Origin: Candidatus Megaera polyxenophila
Lineage (GTDB): Bacteria > Pseudomonadota > Alphaproteobacteria > Rickettsiales > Rickettsiaceae
Reading direction: 5' to 3'
DNA: 64,000 nt
NCBI GenBank assembly: GCA_037101405.1
Contig: AP017964.1
Location: forward strand, 1,465,710-1,529,709
Shown: positions 38,906 to 47,199 of the stretch, one piece after another
How the letters are laid out: every line of letters starts with the position of its first letter
Position numbering within the stretch: the stretch's first letter is position 1
Program-made: the position numbers and the translations under genes
The notes under the pieces: generated by a model
Seen by the model: the letters and a program-made list of their open reading frames with translations, nothing else
What the model was told of the DNA's origin: nothing
Databases searched by the model: none

Positions 38906-39786
38906 ATTTTTCCAAATTCTATTAAGATTTTCTTGATCGATTCTTTAGTTTTTAACCTGGCTGTAGTTAAAGGTAATTTTATCTCTTCAGAGCACAAACC
39001 TAATAATTGTGCTGCATATTTAATACCAATTGGATTACTTTCTGCAAACATAGCTTCATAGATTAGGAATAATGTTTGCTGCAATTTCAAAGCTTCCAAA
39101 TAATTGCCACCTTTTAAATAATTTTGTAATTGCTGACACTCATTTGGCAATATATTAGAAATAACCGATATACATCCCTTACCTCCATGGGAACTATAAG
39201 CTATACAATTTTCATCGTTACCGCTCATCATAGTAAAATAAGAAGGTAATTTCCTAGATAACCTCAGAGGTCGCATAATATCTGCACCAGCATCTTTAAT
39301 AGCAACTATCCGCTTACATTCTGCCAGCTTTAAAATGGTATTATCTGCTAAATCAATTCCTGTTCTACCAAAGTGAATATATAATATAAGGGGTAAATCA
39401 GTATTATCATGCAATAGCTGAAAATGATTTACAATTCCTTCTTGTTCTGGCCTTATATAATGAGGAACAGTACACATTATACCATTAATACCTGATTGAT
39501 TTAGGATTTTAGCTTTATTTACAGCATATTCAGTTGAAACAGATGAAAGACCGGCAATTATATTTATCTTCTTGTCTGCTACTTGAGTAGAAAGTTTAAT
39601 CAGATTATAATAATCTTCATCTTGTAAACTAGTGCCTTCTCCGGTACTACCTCCAATAACTATTCCTTTCACTCCCGCTGATATCTGAAATTCAATTAAT
39701 TTTGCAAGGGCAGTTTTATCGATTTTTCCATTTTTAAATGGTGTTATCAAAGCAGTAATTAAGCCTTCATATATATTTTTTTCCAT
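38902..39786 (-). CDS. dapA: 4-hydroxy-tetrahydrodipicolinate synthase
   Basis: DapA condenses pyruvate with aspartate semialdehyde towards diaminopimelate. The 294 residues form a TIM barrel. The GGSTGEG loop binds pyruvate (the usual first Thr of GTTGE is Ser here), Tyr of VPHYIRP and Tyr of LILYIHF supply the proton relay, the Arg of FGRTG is kept, and the Schiff-base Lys lies in VAIKDAG. It works with lysC of this window. IlvE-like gene precedes it by 6 bases. Confidence 0.92.
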   Translation of the reverse strand: MEKNIYEGLITALITPFKNGKIDKTALAKLIEFQISAGVKGIVIGGSTGEGTSLQDEDYYNLIKLSTQVADKKINIIAGLSSVSTEYAVNKAKILNQSGINGIMCTVPHYIRPEQEGIVNHFQLLHDNTDLPLILYIHFGRTGIDLADNTILKLAECKRIVAIKDAGADIMRPLRLSRKLPSYFTMMSGNDENCIAYSSHGGKGCISVISNILPNECQQLQNYLKGGNYLEALKLQQTLFLIYEAMFAESNPIGIKYAAQLLGLCSEEIKLPLTTARLKTKESIKKILIEFGKI

Positions 39787-39792
39787 ATTTAT

Positions 39793-40680
39793 CTACTTAC
39801 CCACTAATTTTGCAAATTCAGATTGTAACATATTGATTTTTTGTTCCGGATCAGGAAAATAATGCACTATTTTTCCTAAGTCAATAGAACCAACTCCTCC
39901 TATTTCTCTGGCAGTACCGGTTATAAATGAATACTCGTATTTGCCAAGATGTTCAAGTGGTATTCTTGATTCAATTACCTCAAACTCCAAGCTCTTTACC
40001 ATTTCTATAACCGCTTGTCTTGTAATACCATTTAAGAACCTATCTGCTATTGGTGTTACAAGCTTATTACCTTTGCCAAAAAAAATATTTGCTACATTGC
40101 ATTCGGCAACGTACCCTTCTTCATCCAGTACTAAAGAGTCGTCATACCCATTATTTGAGGCTGTAATCTGGGATACCACAGGCATACCATAATGAGTCGA
40201 AGATTTTGCTTGTGGCGGGAAAGCTTTTTGGCTTGGTTTGCACCAGCTACTAAGGTTTAATTTTAAGTTATTTAAAAACTCAGATCGAGAAGGGAGCAAT
40301 GCTATTAGTATATTTACTGTAAGCTCAGAATTATAAATTCCCATAGATTCAGCTCCCCGCCAGATTAACGGTCTGATGTAAGCATCTTTTAAAGAATTTT
40401 TTTCTAGTAATTCATAAGTAACAGCATTTATTTCTTGGGTGCTATATTTAAGGGGTGTAAGTCCCATATACTCGGCTGACTTTAATAATCTGTTAGTATG
40501 CTCTTCTAGTTTAAATATTTTTCCGTTATAAGCCCGTTCTCCCTCCCACACAGCTCCGGCATAATGGAGACTGTGGGTAAGTACATGGACATAAGCTTCA
40601 TTTAAGTGAAAAAATTTACCATTAACCCAGACAAAATCAGACGCAAACTCGGGTAATTTATTATTTAACATAAAATTCAC
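39793..40680 (-). CDS. ilvE: Class IV aminotransferase, branched-chain type
   Basis: A PLP enzyme of the IlvE/DAAT fold, 295 residues. WVNGKFFHLNEAYVHVLTHS and HYAGAVWEGERAYNG at the N-terminus are typical of IlvE. The PLP lysine is in AKSSTHY, and GYDDSLVLDEEGYVAE follows. The next motif reads ECNVANIF where IlvE usually has EGSGENIF. Branched-chain aminotransferase is the best label, but substrate preference is uncertain. It is the first gene of a coupled ilvE-dapA-smpB-sppA run and is divergent from the ompR-like gene. I could not see other branched-chain amino acid synthesis genes. Confidence 0.8.
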   Translation of the reverse strand: MNFMLNNKLPEFASDFVWVNGKFFHLNEAYVHVLTHSLHYAGAVWEGERAYNGKIFKLEEHTNRLLKSAEYMGLTPLKYSTQEINAVTYELLEKNSLKDAYIRPLIWRGAESMGIYNSELTVNILIALLPSRSEFLNNLKLNLSSWCKPSQKAFPPQAKSSTHYGMPVVSQITASNNGYDDSLVLDEEGYVAECNVANIFFGKGNKLVTPIADRFLNGITRQAVIEMVKSLEFEVIESRIPLEHLGKYEYSFITGTAREIGGVGSIDLGKIVHYFPDPEQKINMLQSEFAKLVGK

Positions 40681-40745
40681 TGTAAATCCTATAATTTTAA
40701 GTTATTATTGTGATAACTTTTATATTTTTCCATAGTTATAAAAAC

Positions 40746-41426
40746 ATGAGAGATGATAAATCGCATATCTTAGTAGTGGACGATGATACCAGAATCATAA
40801 AACTTTTGAAGAAATTTTTACAACAAAATAATTTCTTAGTATCTACTGCAATTTCTTCAACAGAAGCATTTGAATTACTCGAAAACTTTGTTTTTGATTT
40901 AATAATACTGGATGTTATGATGCCGGAAATAACCGGTCTAGAATTTGCAGAAAAAATAAAAGAAAGCAAAAAAGCTCTTCCAATAATTATGCTTACTGCA
41001 CTTTCTGAACCAGAAGATAGAGTTAAGGGATTAGAAGCTGGAGCTAAAGATTATTTAACAAAACCATTTGAACCCAAAGAATTGCTTCTTAGAATTAACA
41101 ACTTAATAACTTCTCATAATCTTTACAAAAAAGAACAGCAAATTGCTAGAATCGGAAATTGTTTATACGATTTATCAACAAAAAATTTAACTAGCAATGA
41201 TCAGGCTATTGCTTTGAGCTCCACTGAACAAAAACTTCTTGATCTGCTAATAGCATCTAGAAATGAAGTAATAAGCAGAGACGACCTTTCTGTTAAAATG
41301 GGTGGTTTGAATCCAAGATCCATAGATGTACAAATTGTACGCCTTAGAAATAAACTAGAACCAGATCCTAAAATCCCTAAATATCTAAAAACAATCCGAA
41401 ATTTAGGTTATGCGCTATACATCTAA
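40746..41426 (+). CDS. ompR: OmpR-like response regulator
   Basis: A two-component regulator with an N-terminal receiver domain (acidic pair DDD near residue 12, phospho-acceptor Asp56 in LIILDVMMPE, Lys of LTKPF) and a C-terminal winged-helix OmpR/PhoB DNA-binding domain (SRDDLSVKM, RSIDVQIVRLRNKLE, TIRNLGYALYI). The ATG at 40746 gives 226 residues; an upstream alternative at 40710 would add 12 hydrophobic residues not found in the family. The histidine kinase starts within its last codons. The pair probably responds to envelope or osmotic stress, as OmpR/EnvZ do. Confidence 0.88.
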   Translation: MRDDKSHILVVDDDTRIIKLLKKFLQQNNFLVSTAISSTEAFELLENFVFDLIILDVMMPEITGLEFAEKIKESKKALPIIMLTALSEPEDRVKGLEAGAKDYLTKPFEPKELLLRINNLITSHNLYKKEQQIARIGNCLYDLSTKNLTSNDQAIALSSTEQKLLDLLIASRNEVISRDDLSVKMGGLNPRSIDVQIVRLRNKLEPDPKIPKYLKTIRNLGYALYI

Positions 41427-42738
41427 ATTTAACCTATTTTATCTTATTAAAAAGAAGCTTATCCCAAAAAGTCTATTATCAAGATTTATTCTTATTATAA
41501 TAATTCCAAGCTTAATCGGGCAATCCATTGCCTTGCATTTATTTTACGAGAGACATTGGTATAATGTATCTTATCATACCAGTTCATTATTAGCTTCTGA
41601 AATAGAATCCCTCCTACAACAAGAAACTGTTTATCAAAATAAGAATCAAATCAAAAATTATCTGAACCTTTCCTACATTTTAGAGCCTAATAAAAAAATA
41701 AACACAACCACGCAAAATAATTCTGAAGAATTAGAAATTTTTCAAAAAAATTTAAGCAAAAAAATTAACTACAAACACGAGGTGTTTTTAGATGAAAATG
41801 GTAAAATAAAAGTTTTAATAGAAATTCCCAAAAATCTATTAATTATTACTATACCCGCTAAAACTTTACTTAATCCTACCACCTATATCTTTGCGCTTTG
41901 GATAATATTTTTAACTATAATACTTCTTGCTGTTTCACTCATCTTTTCTAAAAATCAAATCAAATCAATTTTAGAATTGACTAACGCAGCTGAAAAATAT
42001 GGTCGAGGTGAGAAGATGCCAGAGTATAAACCATCAGGAGCAAGAGAAATAAGAAAAGCAGGAATTGCTTTCTTAAAAATGAAAGATAGGATAGAACGCC
42101 AAACTGCTAAAAGAACTCAAATGTTAGCCATGATTTCACATGATTTAAAAACCCCTTTGACTCGTATGAAATTACAGGTGGAATTAATGGATGATTCAGA
42201 AGAAAAAGAAGAATTAAATCACGATATTAATAGTATGCAATATATGATTTCTTCTTATCTGGATTTTGCAAGAGGAGAAGGTGGAGAAAGTTTTAGCAAA
42301 GTTGAGCTAAATAAATGGGTATCGGATTATATAAAATTATCCTGGAATAAAAGCAATATCGAGTTAGAACAGAAAAAAAATAATATATTTGCCCAAATTA
42401 AAATCTATTCTTTTACCCGAGCTTTAAACAATATAATTAGTAATGCAACAAAATACTCAACAAAAATAAAAATTTCTGTATATTCACAAAATGATAACGC
42501 ATTTATAACTGTAGAAGATAATGGCAAAGGAATTGATAATATAGAAAAAAATCACGTATTTAAGCCTTTTTATCGAGGAAATAAAGCCAGAACCTTTGAA
42601 GATTCAACAAATGTGGGACTAGGACTTGCTATTACAAAAGAAATAATAACTGGGCATTATGGGTCAATAAGTTTAGCAGAAAGTAAAACTTTAAAGGGAC
42701 TGCTGGTAAAAATCAAAATTCCTAAATTAGCTGATTAA
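41410..42738 (+). CDS. envZ: EnvZ-like sensor histidine kinase
   Basis: The partner kinase of the response regulator, overlapping it by 17 bases. The 442 residues contain two membrane helices (about 22-44 and 157-180) around a periplasmic sensor, a HAMP linker, the dimerisation domain with the phospho-acceptor His in MISHDLKTPLTRMK, and the ATPase domain with the N box (NNIISNATKYS), G1 box (VEDNGKGID) and G2 box (VGLGLAI). The general layout is that of EnvZ; the signal sensed is unknown. Confidence 0.88.
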   Translation: MRYTSKFNLFYLIKKKLIPKSLLSRFILIIIIPSLIGQSIALHLFYERHWYNVSYHTSSLLASEIESLLQQETVYQNKNQIKNYLNLSYILEPNKKINTTTQNNSEELEIFQKNLSKKINYKHEVFLDENGKIKVLIEIPKNLLIITIPAKTLLNPTTYIFALWIIFLTIILLAVSLIFSKNQIKSILELTNAAEKYGRGEKMPEYKPSGAREIRKAGIAFLKMKDRIERQTAKRTQMLAMISHDLKTPLTRMKLQVELMDDSEEKEELNHDINSMQYMISSYLDFARGEGGESFSKVELNKWVSDYIKLSWNKSNIELEQKKNNIFAQIKIYSFTRALNNIISNATKYSTKIKISVYSQNDNAFITVEDNGKGIDNIEKNHVFKPFYRGNKARTFEDSTNVGLGLAITKEIITGHYGSISLAESKTLKGLLVKIKIPKLAD

Positions 42739-42761
42739 TTACAACCAGATTAAAATAAAAA

Positions 42762-43478
42762 ATGACTGATAATTTAACCGATAATACTTTTAATATAAAT
42801 CATAATATTAAACATCTTGCAATCATCATGGATGGTAATGCCAGGTGGGCTACTTCTTGCAATTTATCGAAAGCTGAAGGACATAAAAAAGGGGCAGAAG
42901 TTGCAAAAGAACTGATCCTGCAGATTTTAGAACTTAATATTCCTTACGTTACTTTATATACTTTCTCCTCAGAAAATTGGCAAAGACCTAAGGATGAAAT
43001 ATCTTTATTAATGAAGTTACTGAACTATTATGTTGAAAATGAAATCAAAACTCTTCATAAGCACCAAATTAGGCTTAAAATAGTTGGTAATTTAGATAAA
43101 ATAAATAGCGATCTAAAAAATAAAATACTTCATGCTGCCGAACTCACTAAGAATAATGATAAGATGACGGTTTGTTTGGCTTTTAGCTACGGGAGTAGAG
43201 AGGAAATAGTCCACGCTTGCCAAAATATCGTTAATTCTGGTATAAAACAAATATCCGAAGAAATTTTTAGTCAATTCTTGTATGACAAAGAAATGCCCGA
43301 TGTTGATCTATATATAAGAACAGGTGGTTTTTTTAGAATGAGCAATTTTCTGTTATGGCAAGCTGCTTATGCTGAACTATACTTTATTGATAAATTCTGG
43401 CCAGATTTCTCTATTGATGATTTAAAAGTAGCAATTGAAGATTATTCAAGGAGAAAAAGAAATTTTGGAGGAAGATAA
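42762..43478 (+). CDS. uppS: Undecaprenyl diphosphate synthase
   Basis: This cis-prenyltransferase makes the C55 lipid carrier for peptidoglycan and LPS sugars. The 238 residues start with the catalytic LAIIMDGNARWA (Asp24), then EGHKKGAE, YTFSSENWQRP, and the substrate-binding IRTGG followed by MSNFLLWQAAYAELYF. The residue after RTGG is Phe (RTGGFFRMSNF), where many homologues have Glu. It is the first gene of the uppS-cdsA-ftsB run and touches cdsA with no gap. Confidence 0.93.
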   Translation: MTDNLTDNTFNINHNIKHLAIIMDGNARWATSCNLSKAEGHKKGAEVAKELILQILELNIPYVTLYTFSSENWQRPKDEISLLMKLLNYYVENEIKTLHKHQIRLKIVGNLDKINSDLKNKILHAAELTKNNDKMTVCLAFSYGSREEIVHACQNIVNSGIKQISEEIFSQFLYDKEMPDVDLYIRTGGFFRMSNFLLWQAAYAELYFIDKFWPDFSIDDLKVAIEDYSRRKRNFGGR

Positions 43479-44156
43479 ATGAAAAAGGATTTATTACAAA
43501 ATTCTTCAAATTTACAACTTAGAATTATTTCCGCCCTTTTTATAGGTTTAGTTTTTATAACAGCAATCTTTTTTATTAGACCTTTATTTTTTATATTAAT
43601 TATTATAATTGCAGCAATAATGCTTGTAGAATGGTATGAAATGACTTACTCAAATAGAAGTTATTTGTATTCCGGGCTTGTAATAATTCCGATGCCTATA
43701 GCTTCCTTACTTTATATCTCTAATATTGATTATAACGGGTGGTTATTAGCGACTTTTTTTACAATCATTTGGTCCGTAGATTCCTTTGCTATGTTTGTAG
43801 GAAAGTGGCTACAAGGGCCAAAACTCGCTCCTGTTTTAAGTCCTAAAAAAACTATATCAGGGCTCTTAGGGGGTGTAACCGCAGCTATGTTGCTTCCATT
43901 ATTGTTAAGGTTAATGCCAGCTTATAAGATTCCTTCTTACGGACAAATTTCTGATTTTATACTAATTGGTCAATTTGGAATTCTAGCTGTCGGTGCTCAA
44001 GTAAGTGATTTATTTATCTCCTATTTCAAAAGAAAATTTAAAATTAAAGATAGCGGTAATATAATACCAGGTCACGGCGGGATGCTTGACAGATTTGACA
44101 GCATAATACTTACCGCACCTATTGTAGCCTTTTATTTACATAGCCAAATAGAGTAA
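43479..44156 (+). CDS. cdsA: Phosphatidate cytidylyltransferase
   Basis: CdsA makes CDP-diacylglycerol, the precursor of phosphatidylethanolamine and phosphatidylglycerol. The 225 residues have about six membrane helices and the C-terminal family signature KRKFKIKDSGNIIPGHGGML followed by DRFDS. It is a little shorter than E. coli CdsA (285) at the N-terminal side, as is common in Rickettsiales. The ATG directly follows the uppS stop. Confidence 0.93.
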   Translation: MKKDLLQNSSNLQLRIISALFIGLVFITAIFFIRPLFFILIIIIAAIMLVEWYEMTYSNRSYLYSGLVIIPMPIASLLYISNIDYNGWLLATFFTIIWSVDSFAMFVGKWLQGPKLAPVLSPKKTISGLLGGVTAAMLLPLLLRLMPAYKIPSYGQISDFILIGQFGILAVGAQVSDLFISYFKRKFKIKDSGNIIPGHGGMLDRFDSIILTAPIVAFYLHSQIE

Positions 44157-44191
44157 TTTGAGATATAATACTCATGAAATAAATTAGTTTA

Positions 44192-44533
44192 ATGATAAAG
44201 AAAAGTCAGTTAAAAACTATACAACTTACAAGAAAGGCGGTTTTTAATATAATAATATTAGTTTTGTTATTATATTTTACCTTTCATTCCATTTATGGTA
44301 ACAGAGGGGTAGTAGCATACTTTAAACTTCAAGCAGAATTGGAAAGTACGCATACTAAGCTAGATATGTTAAGGGCTGAAAGATTAGAAATAGAAAATAG
44401 AGCTAAATTACTAAGGCCAGAATCATTAGATATAGATATGCTTGATGAAAAAGCACGAAATATTCTAGGCGTTATTGCTCCGAATGAGCAGGTATTTAAA
44501 AAAGAATTAATAGATAGAAAGAGAAGCGAATAA
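44192..44533 (+). CDS. FtsB/DivIC-like septum formation protein
   Basis: A 113-residue bitopic membrane protein: a short basic N-terminus, one hydrophobic helix (about 17-33) and a periplasmic coiled coil (ELESTHTKLDMLRAERLEIE), then PESLDIDMLDEKARNILG, which is the conserved end of FtsB/DivIC proteins (E-x-A-R-x-x-L-G). Such proteins link divisome subunits FtsL and FtsQ. The role is inferred from layout and the AR..LG motif. Confidence 0.82.
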   Translation: MIKKSQLKTIQLTRKAVFNIIILVLLLYFTFHSIYGNRGVVAYFKLQAELESTHTKLDMLRAERLEIENRAKLLRPESLDIDMLDEKARNILGVIAPNEQVFKKELIDRKRSE

Positions 44534-44543
44534 GTTTTAATTT

Positions 44544-44549
44544 AGGAGG
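44544..44549 (+). promoter_or_regulatory. Strong Shine-Dalgarno AGGAGG before a non-ATG start
   Basis: A full AGGAGG lies 5 bases before an ATA and 2 bases before an ATT, both in frame with the RNase D-like gene. An in-frame stop (44543-44545) overlaps it, so translation must start between here and the DTE catalytic motif. No ATG, GTG or TTG is available in that interval. Confidence 0.7.
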
Positions 44550-44554
44550 TTATT

Positions 44555-45178
44555 ATAAGAGTCATAGTTTTTCATAACGATTTACCGTCTAATTTTCAGC
44601 TACCAGGTGATATTGCAATAGATACAGAAACTATGGGCCTAGATTTAAATCGGGATCGTTTATGTGTCCTTCAACTTAGTAACGGTGATGGAGATGCTTA
44701 CTTAGTTCAATTCTCTAGAGATAATTATGATGCTCCAAATCTAAAAAATTTATTACTAGATAAAAATCGAGAAAAAATTTTTCATTTTGCTCGGTTTGAT
44801 TTAGCTATAATAAAAAAATACCTCGGTATTGAATTATCAAATATTTTTTGCACTAAAATTGCTTCTATATTAGTTAGAACTTATACAGAATATCATGGCT
44901 TAAAAGATTTATGCAGAGAACTACTTGGAATTAATATTTCAAAACAACAGCAATCTTCTTATTGGGGAACTGAGCAGCTTAGTGAAGAACAGAAAGAGTA
45001 TGCTTCCAAAGATGTTATATATTTACATTCGCTCAAGGAAATATTAACCAAAATGCTTATTGCCGAGAATAGAAAGGATATTGCTTATAAATTATTTGAA
45101 TTCCTGCCTACCAGAGTAGATTTAGATTTAATGGGCTGGAACGAAATTGATATATTTTCACATAGTACAACAAAATGA
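44555..45178 (+). CDS. rnd: RNase D-like 3'-5' exonuclease with a non-canonical start
   Basis: A DEDD-family exonuclease, catalytic domain only (about 207 residues, no HRDC domain), which trims the 3' ends of RNAs. The motifs are AIDTETMGL (Asp, Glu), HFARFDLAI (second Asp) and YASKDVIYLH (Tyr, Asp). The first ATG in frame is at 44633, which would start after the DTE motif and remove the active site, so it cannot be the real start. The frame is open back to a stop at 44543-44545. The ATA at 44555, 5 bases past AGGAGG, fits the spacing best; ATT at 44552 is the other choice. The stop overlaps the kdsD ATG as ATGA. Confidence 0.82.
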   Translation: MRVIVFHNDLPSNFQLPGDIAIDTETMGLDLNRDRLCVLQLSNGDGDAYLVQFSRDNYDAPNLKNLLLDKNREKIFHFARFDLAIIKKYLGIELSNIFCTKIASILVRTYTEYHGLKDLCRELLGINISKQQQSSYWGTEQLSEEQKEYASKDVIYLHSLKEILTKMLIAENRKDIAYKLFEFLPTRVDLDLMGWNEIDIFSHSTTK

Positions 45179-46122
45179 ATTTTTATAAAACAGCTCAGAG
45201 AGTAATCCAGGAAGAAGCTATTGCCTTAAGCATTCTTGAATCACAAATTCCTCGTGATTTTTCAAAAGTGGTAGAATCAATTTTAAGGTTAAAAGGAAGG
45301 TTAATTATACTTGGTATAGGCAAAAGCGGCTATATTGCTAGGAAAATAGCCTCTTCACTTGCATCAACAGGTACTCCGGCATTTTATATTCACCCTGCAG
45401 AAGCTAGCCATGGTGACCTTGGTATGATAACACAATCTGATATGGTATTTATGCTTTCTAATTCTGGAGAAAGTAGGGAATTATTTGATACAATTAATTA
45501 TTGTAAAAGATTTGCTATTAAGATTATCGCAGCTACAATGAATCCAGATTCAACTCTTGCAAAAAATAGTGATTTTCTACTTACCATTCCAACAATCAAA
45601 GAAGCATCACTATTATCAGCACCTACAACTTCTGCTCTTATGATGCTCGCCTTAGGCGATGCTATTATGGTTTCTCTTCATGAAGCAAAAGGTTTTTCTA
45701 AAGATGATTTCCTTACTTTTCACCCGGGTGGGAAAATTGGGGCTACTTTAATTAAAATCAAGGATTTAATGCTTACTGGTACTTCCATTCCTTTGGTTGA
45801 ACCAGATAATTCCTTTTTTGACGTAACAGGGGTAATGGCAGAAAAAAAGCTAGGATGTGCTATAGTAATAGATACTACCCAGAAATTAATTGGAATTATT
45901 ACAGACGGTGATTTAAGAAGAAATATAGATAAAGACCTTAAAACATTAAAAGCTAAAAATCTTATGACTAGTTTGCCAATATCTGTGGAATCAAATATTC
46001 TAGCTAGCGAAGCCTTGGCCATAATGAATAGCAACTCAATTACCATTTTACCGATTACTAGTAATAATAAGGTGGTAGGTATTATTCATATTCACGATAT
46101 TCTAAAGGCTGGGGTTGTTTAA
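45175..46122 (+). CDS. kdsD: Arabinose-5-phosphate isomerase (KpsF/GutQ family)
   Basis: Converts ribulose 5-phosphate to arabinose 5-phosphate, the first step of Kdo synthesis for LPS. The 315 residues have an N-terminal SIS domain (LGIGKSGYIARKIASSLAST, FMLSNSGESRE, HEAKGFSKDDFLTFHPGG) and two CBS domains at the C-terminus (IPLVEPDNSFFDV, IGIITDGDLRRN, VVGIIHIHDILKAG). Placement directly before lptC-lptA-lptB supports the LPS role. Confidence 0.93.
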   Translation: MNFYKTAQRVIQEEAIALSILESQIPRDFSKVVESILRLKGRLIILGIGKSGYIARKIASSLASTGTPAFYIHPAEASHGDLGMITQSDMVFMLSNSGESRELFDTINYCKRFAIKIIAATMNPDSTLAKNSDFLLTIPTIKEASLLSAPTTSALMMLALGDAIMVSLHEAKGFSKDDFLTFHPGGKIGATLIKIKDLMLTGTSIPLVEPDNSFFDVTGVMAEKKLGCAIVIDTTQKLIGIITDGDLRRNIDKDLKTLKAKNLMTSLPISVESNILASEALAIMNSNSITILPITSNNKVVGIIHIHDILKAGVV

Positions 46123-46124
46123 AT

Positions 46125-46715
46125 ATGAAGAATATTAATTCCGCTCTTAGAAAAACTAAAGTTCTAAAATACCTATTTTTACTATCAGGGATTTTTGTGT
46201 TATTTTTAGTATTTTGGGTTTCCCACGAGAAAGAAAAAAAAGTTGTTGCAGAAGAAATTGAAGTTAATAAAAATAGGCATATCCCTAAAGAATTTGACTT
46301 TAATATTAACAATTCCATTCTTGAAGGATTAAATAAAAATAACTTACCTTATACAATTATAGCTAAAGTCATCACAAAACAAAACGATAACATTTATAAT
46401 TTAAGCACTATTGATGCAATCCATAAGCTATCAGAAGATAATTTACATATCGTTGCAGACAATGGTTTACTTGACGAAACCACCAACCTTCTTGTGTTAT
46501 CGGAAAACGTTAAGATTGTGTTTAATAATTTTGAGCTAACCGGTAACAAAGTAAATTTCAATTTAAACTCAAATCTCGCATCTAGTGAAGATCCTGTCGA
46601 AGTTACTTACCAAAATTCAACAGTTACAGCTTTAAATTTTTATAGCGATGATTCAAATAATATAATAAATTTTGAAGGTGAGGTGGTGTCCACATTTAAT
46701 GCCAATGATTTTTAA
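46125..46715 (+). CDS. lptC: LPS export periplasmic protein LptC
   Basis: LptC hands LPS from the inner-membrane LptBFG complex to LptA. The 196 residues contain one N-terminal membrane anchor (about 17-33) and a beta-jellyroll with the family pattern DGNGWHYxI-like start (NNLPYTIIAKVITKQNDNIY) and repeating strands to ALNFYSDDSNNIINFEGEV, which matches the end of LptC. It sits between kdsD and lptA; its last 17 bases overlap lptA. Confidence 0.85.
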   Translation: MKNINSALRKTKVLKYLFLLSGIFVLFLVFWVSHEKEKKVVAEEIEVNKNRHIPKEFDFNINNSILEGLNKNNLPYTIIAKVITKQNDNIYNLSTIDAIHKLSEDNLHIVADNGLLDETTNLLVLSENVKIVFNNFELTGNKVNFNLNSNLASSEDPVEVTYQNSTVTALNFYSDDSNNIINFEGEVVSTFNANDF

Positions 46716-47199
46716 TTTTAGTACCCTTACCATAATCAGAACATGGTATAAAATCCTGTTTTTGATAATCTTCGTTATTAATCCGTATTCTTATACGCTG
46801 GCAAATCAAGGTTCTGAGAAAATAATTCATTCGGATATAATCATAACTTCAGACTTTTTGAAGGTAGATAATAATAACCTTACTGCTAATTTTAAAGGTT
46901 CGGTAACTGTAATATTTGATGACCTAATACTTAAAACTGATTACTTAAAAATATACTACGCCAATAATGATAATAAAAAATCAATTACCAAAATTGAAAT
47001 ACCAGGTAATTTAAAAGCCATAAAAAAACTTAACAACGAAGTAGTAACTGCAAATAGCGGTGAATATATTGTAGCCTTACAAAAATTAACTCTTAAAGGT
47101 AATGTAAACCTGCAAAAAGATAAATATATACTAGTTAGCGATAAAATGGTATATTTCACCAAGTTTCAATCGATAACTAAGCAAAATAATGAAAAATAA
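46699..47199 (+). CDS. lptA: LPS export periplasmic bridge protein LptA
   Basis: LptA forms the periplasmic bridge carrying LPS to the outer membrane. A signal peptide (hydrophobic core about 17-29) is followed by the OstA-type beta repeat: SDIIITSDFLKVDNNNLTAN, FKGSVTVIFDDLILKTDYLK, then LKGNVNLQKDKYILVSDKMV. The ATG at 46699 gives 166 residues; the frame could be extended back to a TTG at 46672, which would be a poor start. The last 11 bases overlap lptB. Confidence 0.87.
   Translation: MPMIFNFSTLTIIRTWYKILFLIIFVINPYSYTLANQGSEKIIHSDIIITSDFLKVDNNNLTANFKGSVTVIFDDLILKTDYLKIYYANNDNKKSITKIEIPGNLKAIKKLNNEVVTANSGEYIVALQKLTLKGNVNLQKDKYILVSDKMVYFTKFQSITKQNNEK

Noticed and set aside
40710..40745. 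Upstream start of the OmpR-like regulator
   Set aside because: It would add 12 hydrophobic residues before the receiver domain, unlike the family, and the ATG at 40746 lies just before the expected DDKSHILVVDDD start.
44633..45178. RNase D-like gene starting at the first ATG (181 codons)
   Set aside because: That start would leave out the Asp-Thr-Glu of the active site, which is encoded in frame just upstream and is preceded by a perfect AGGAGG.
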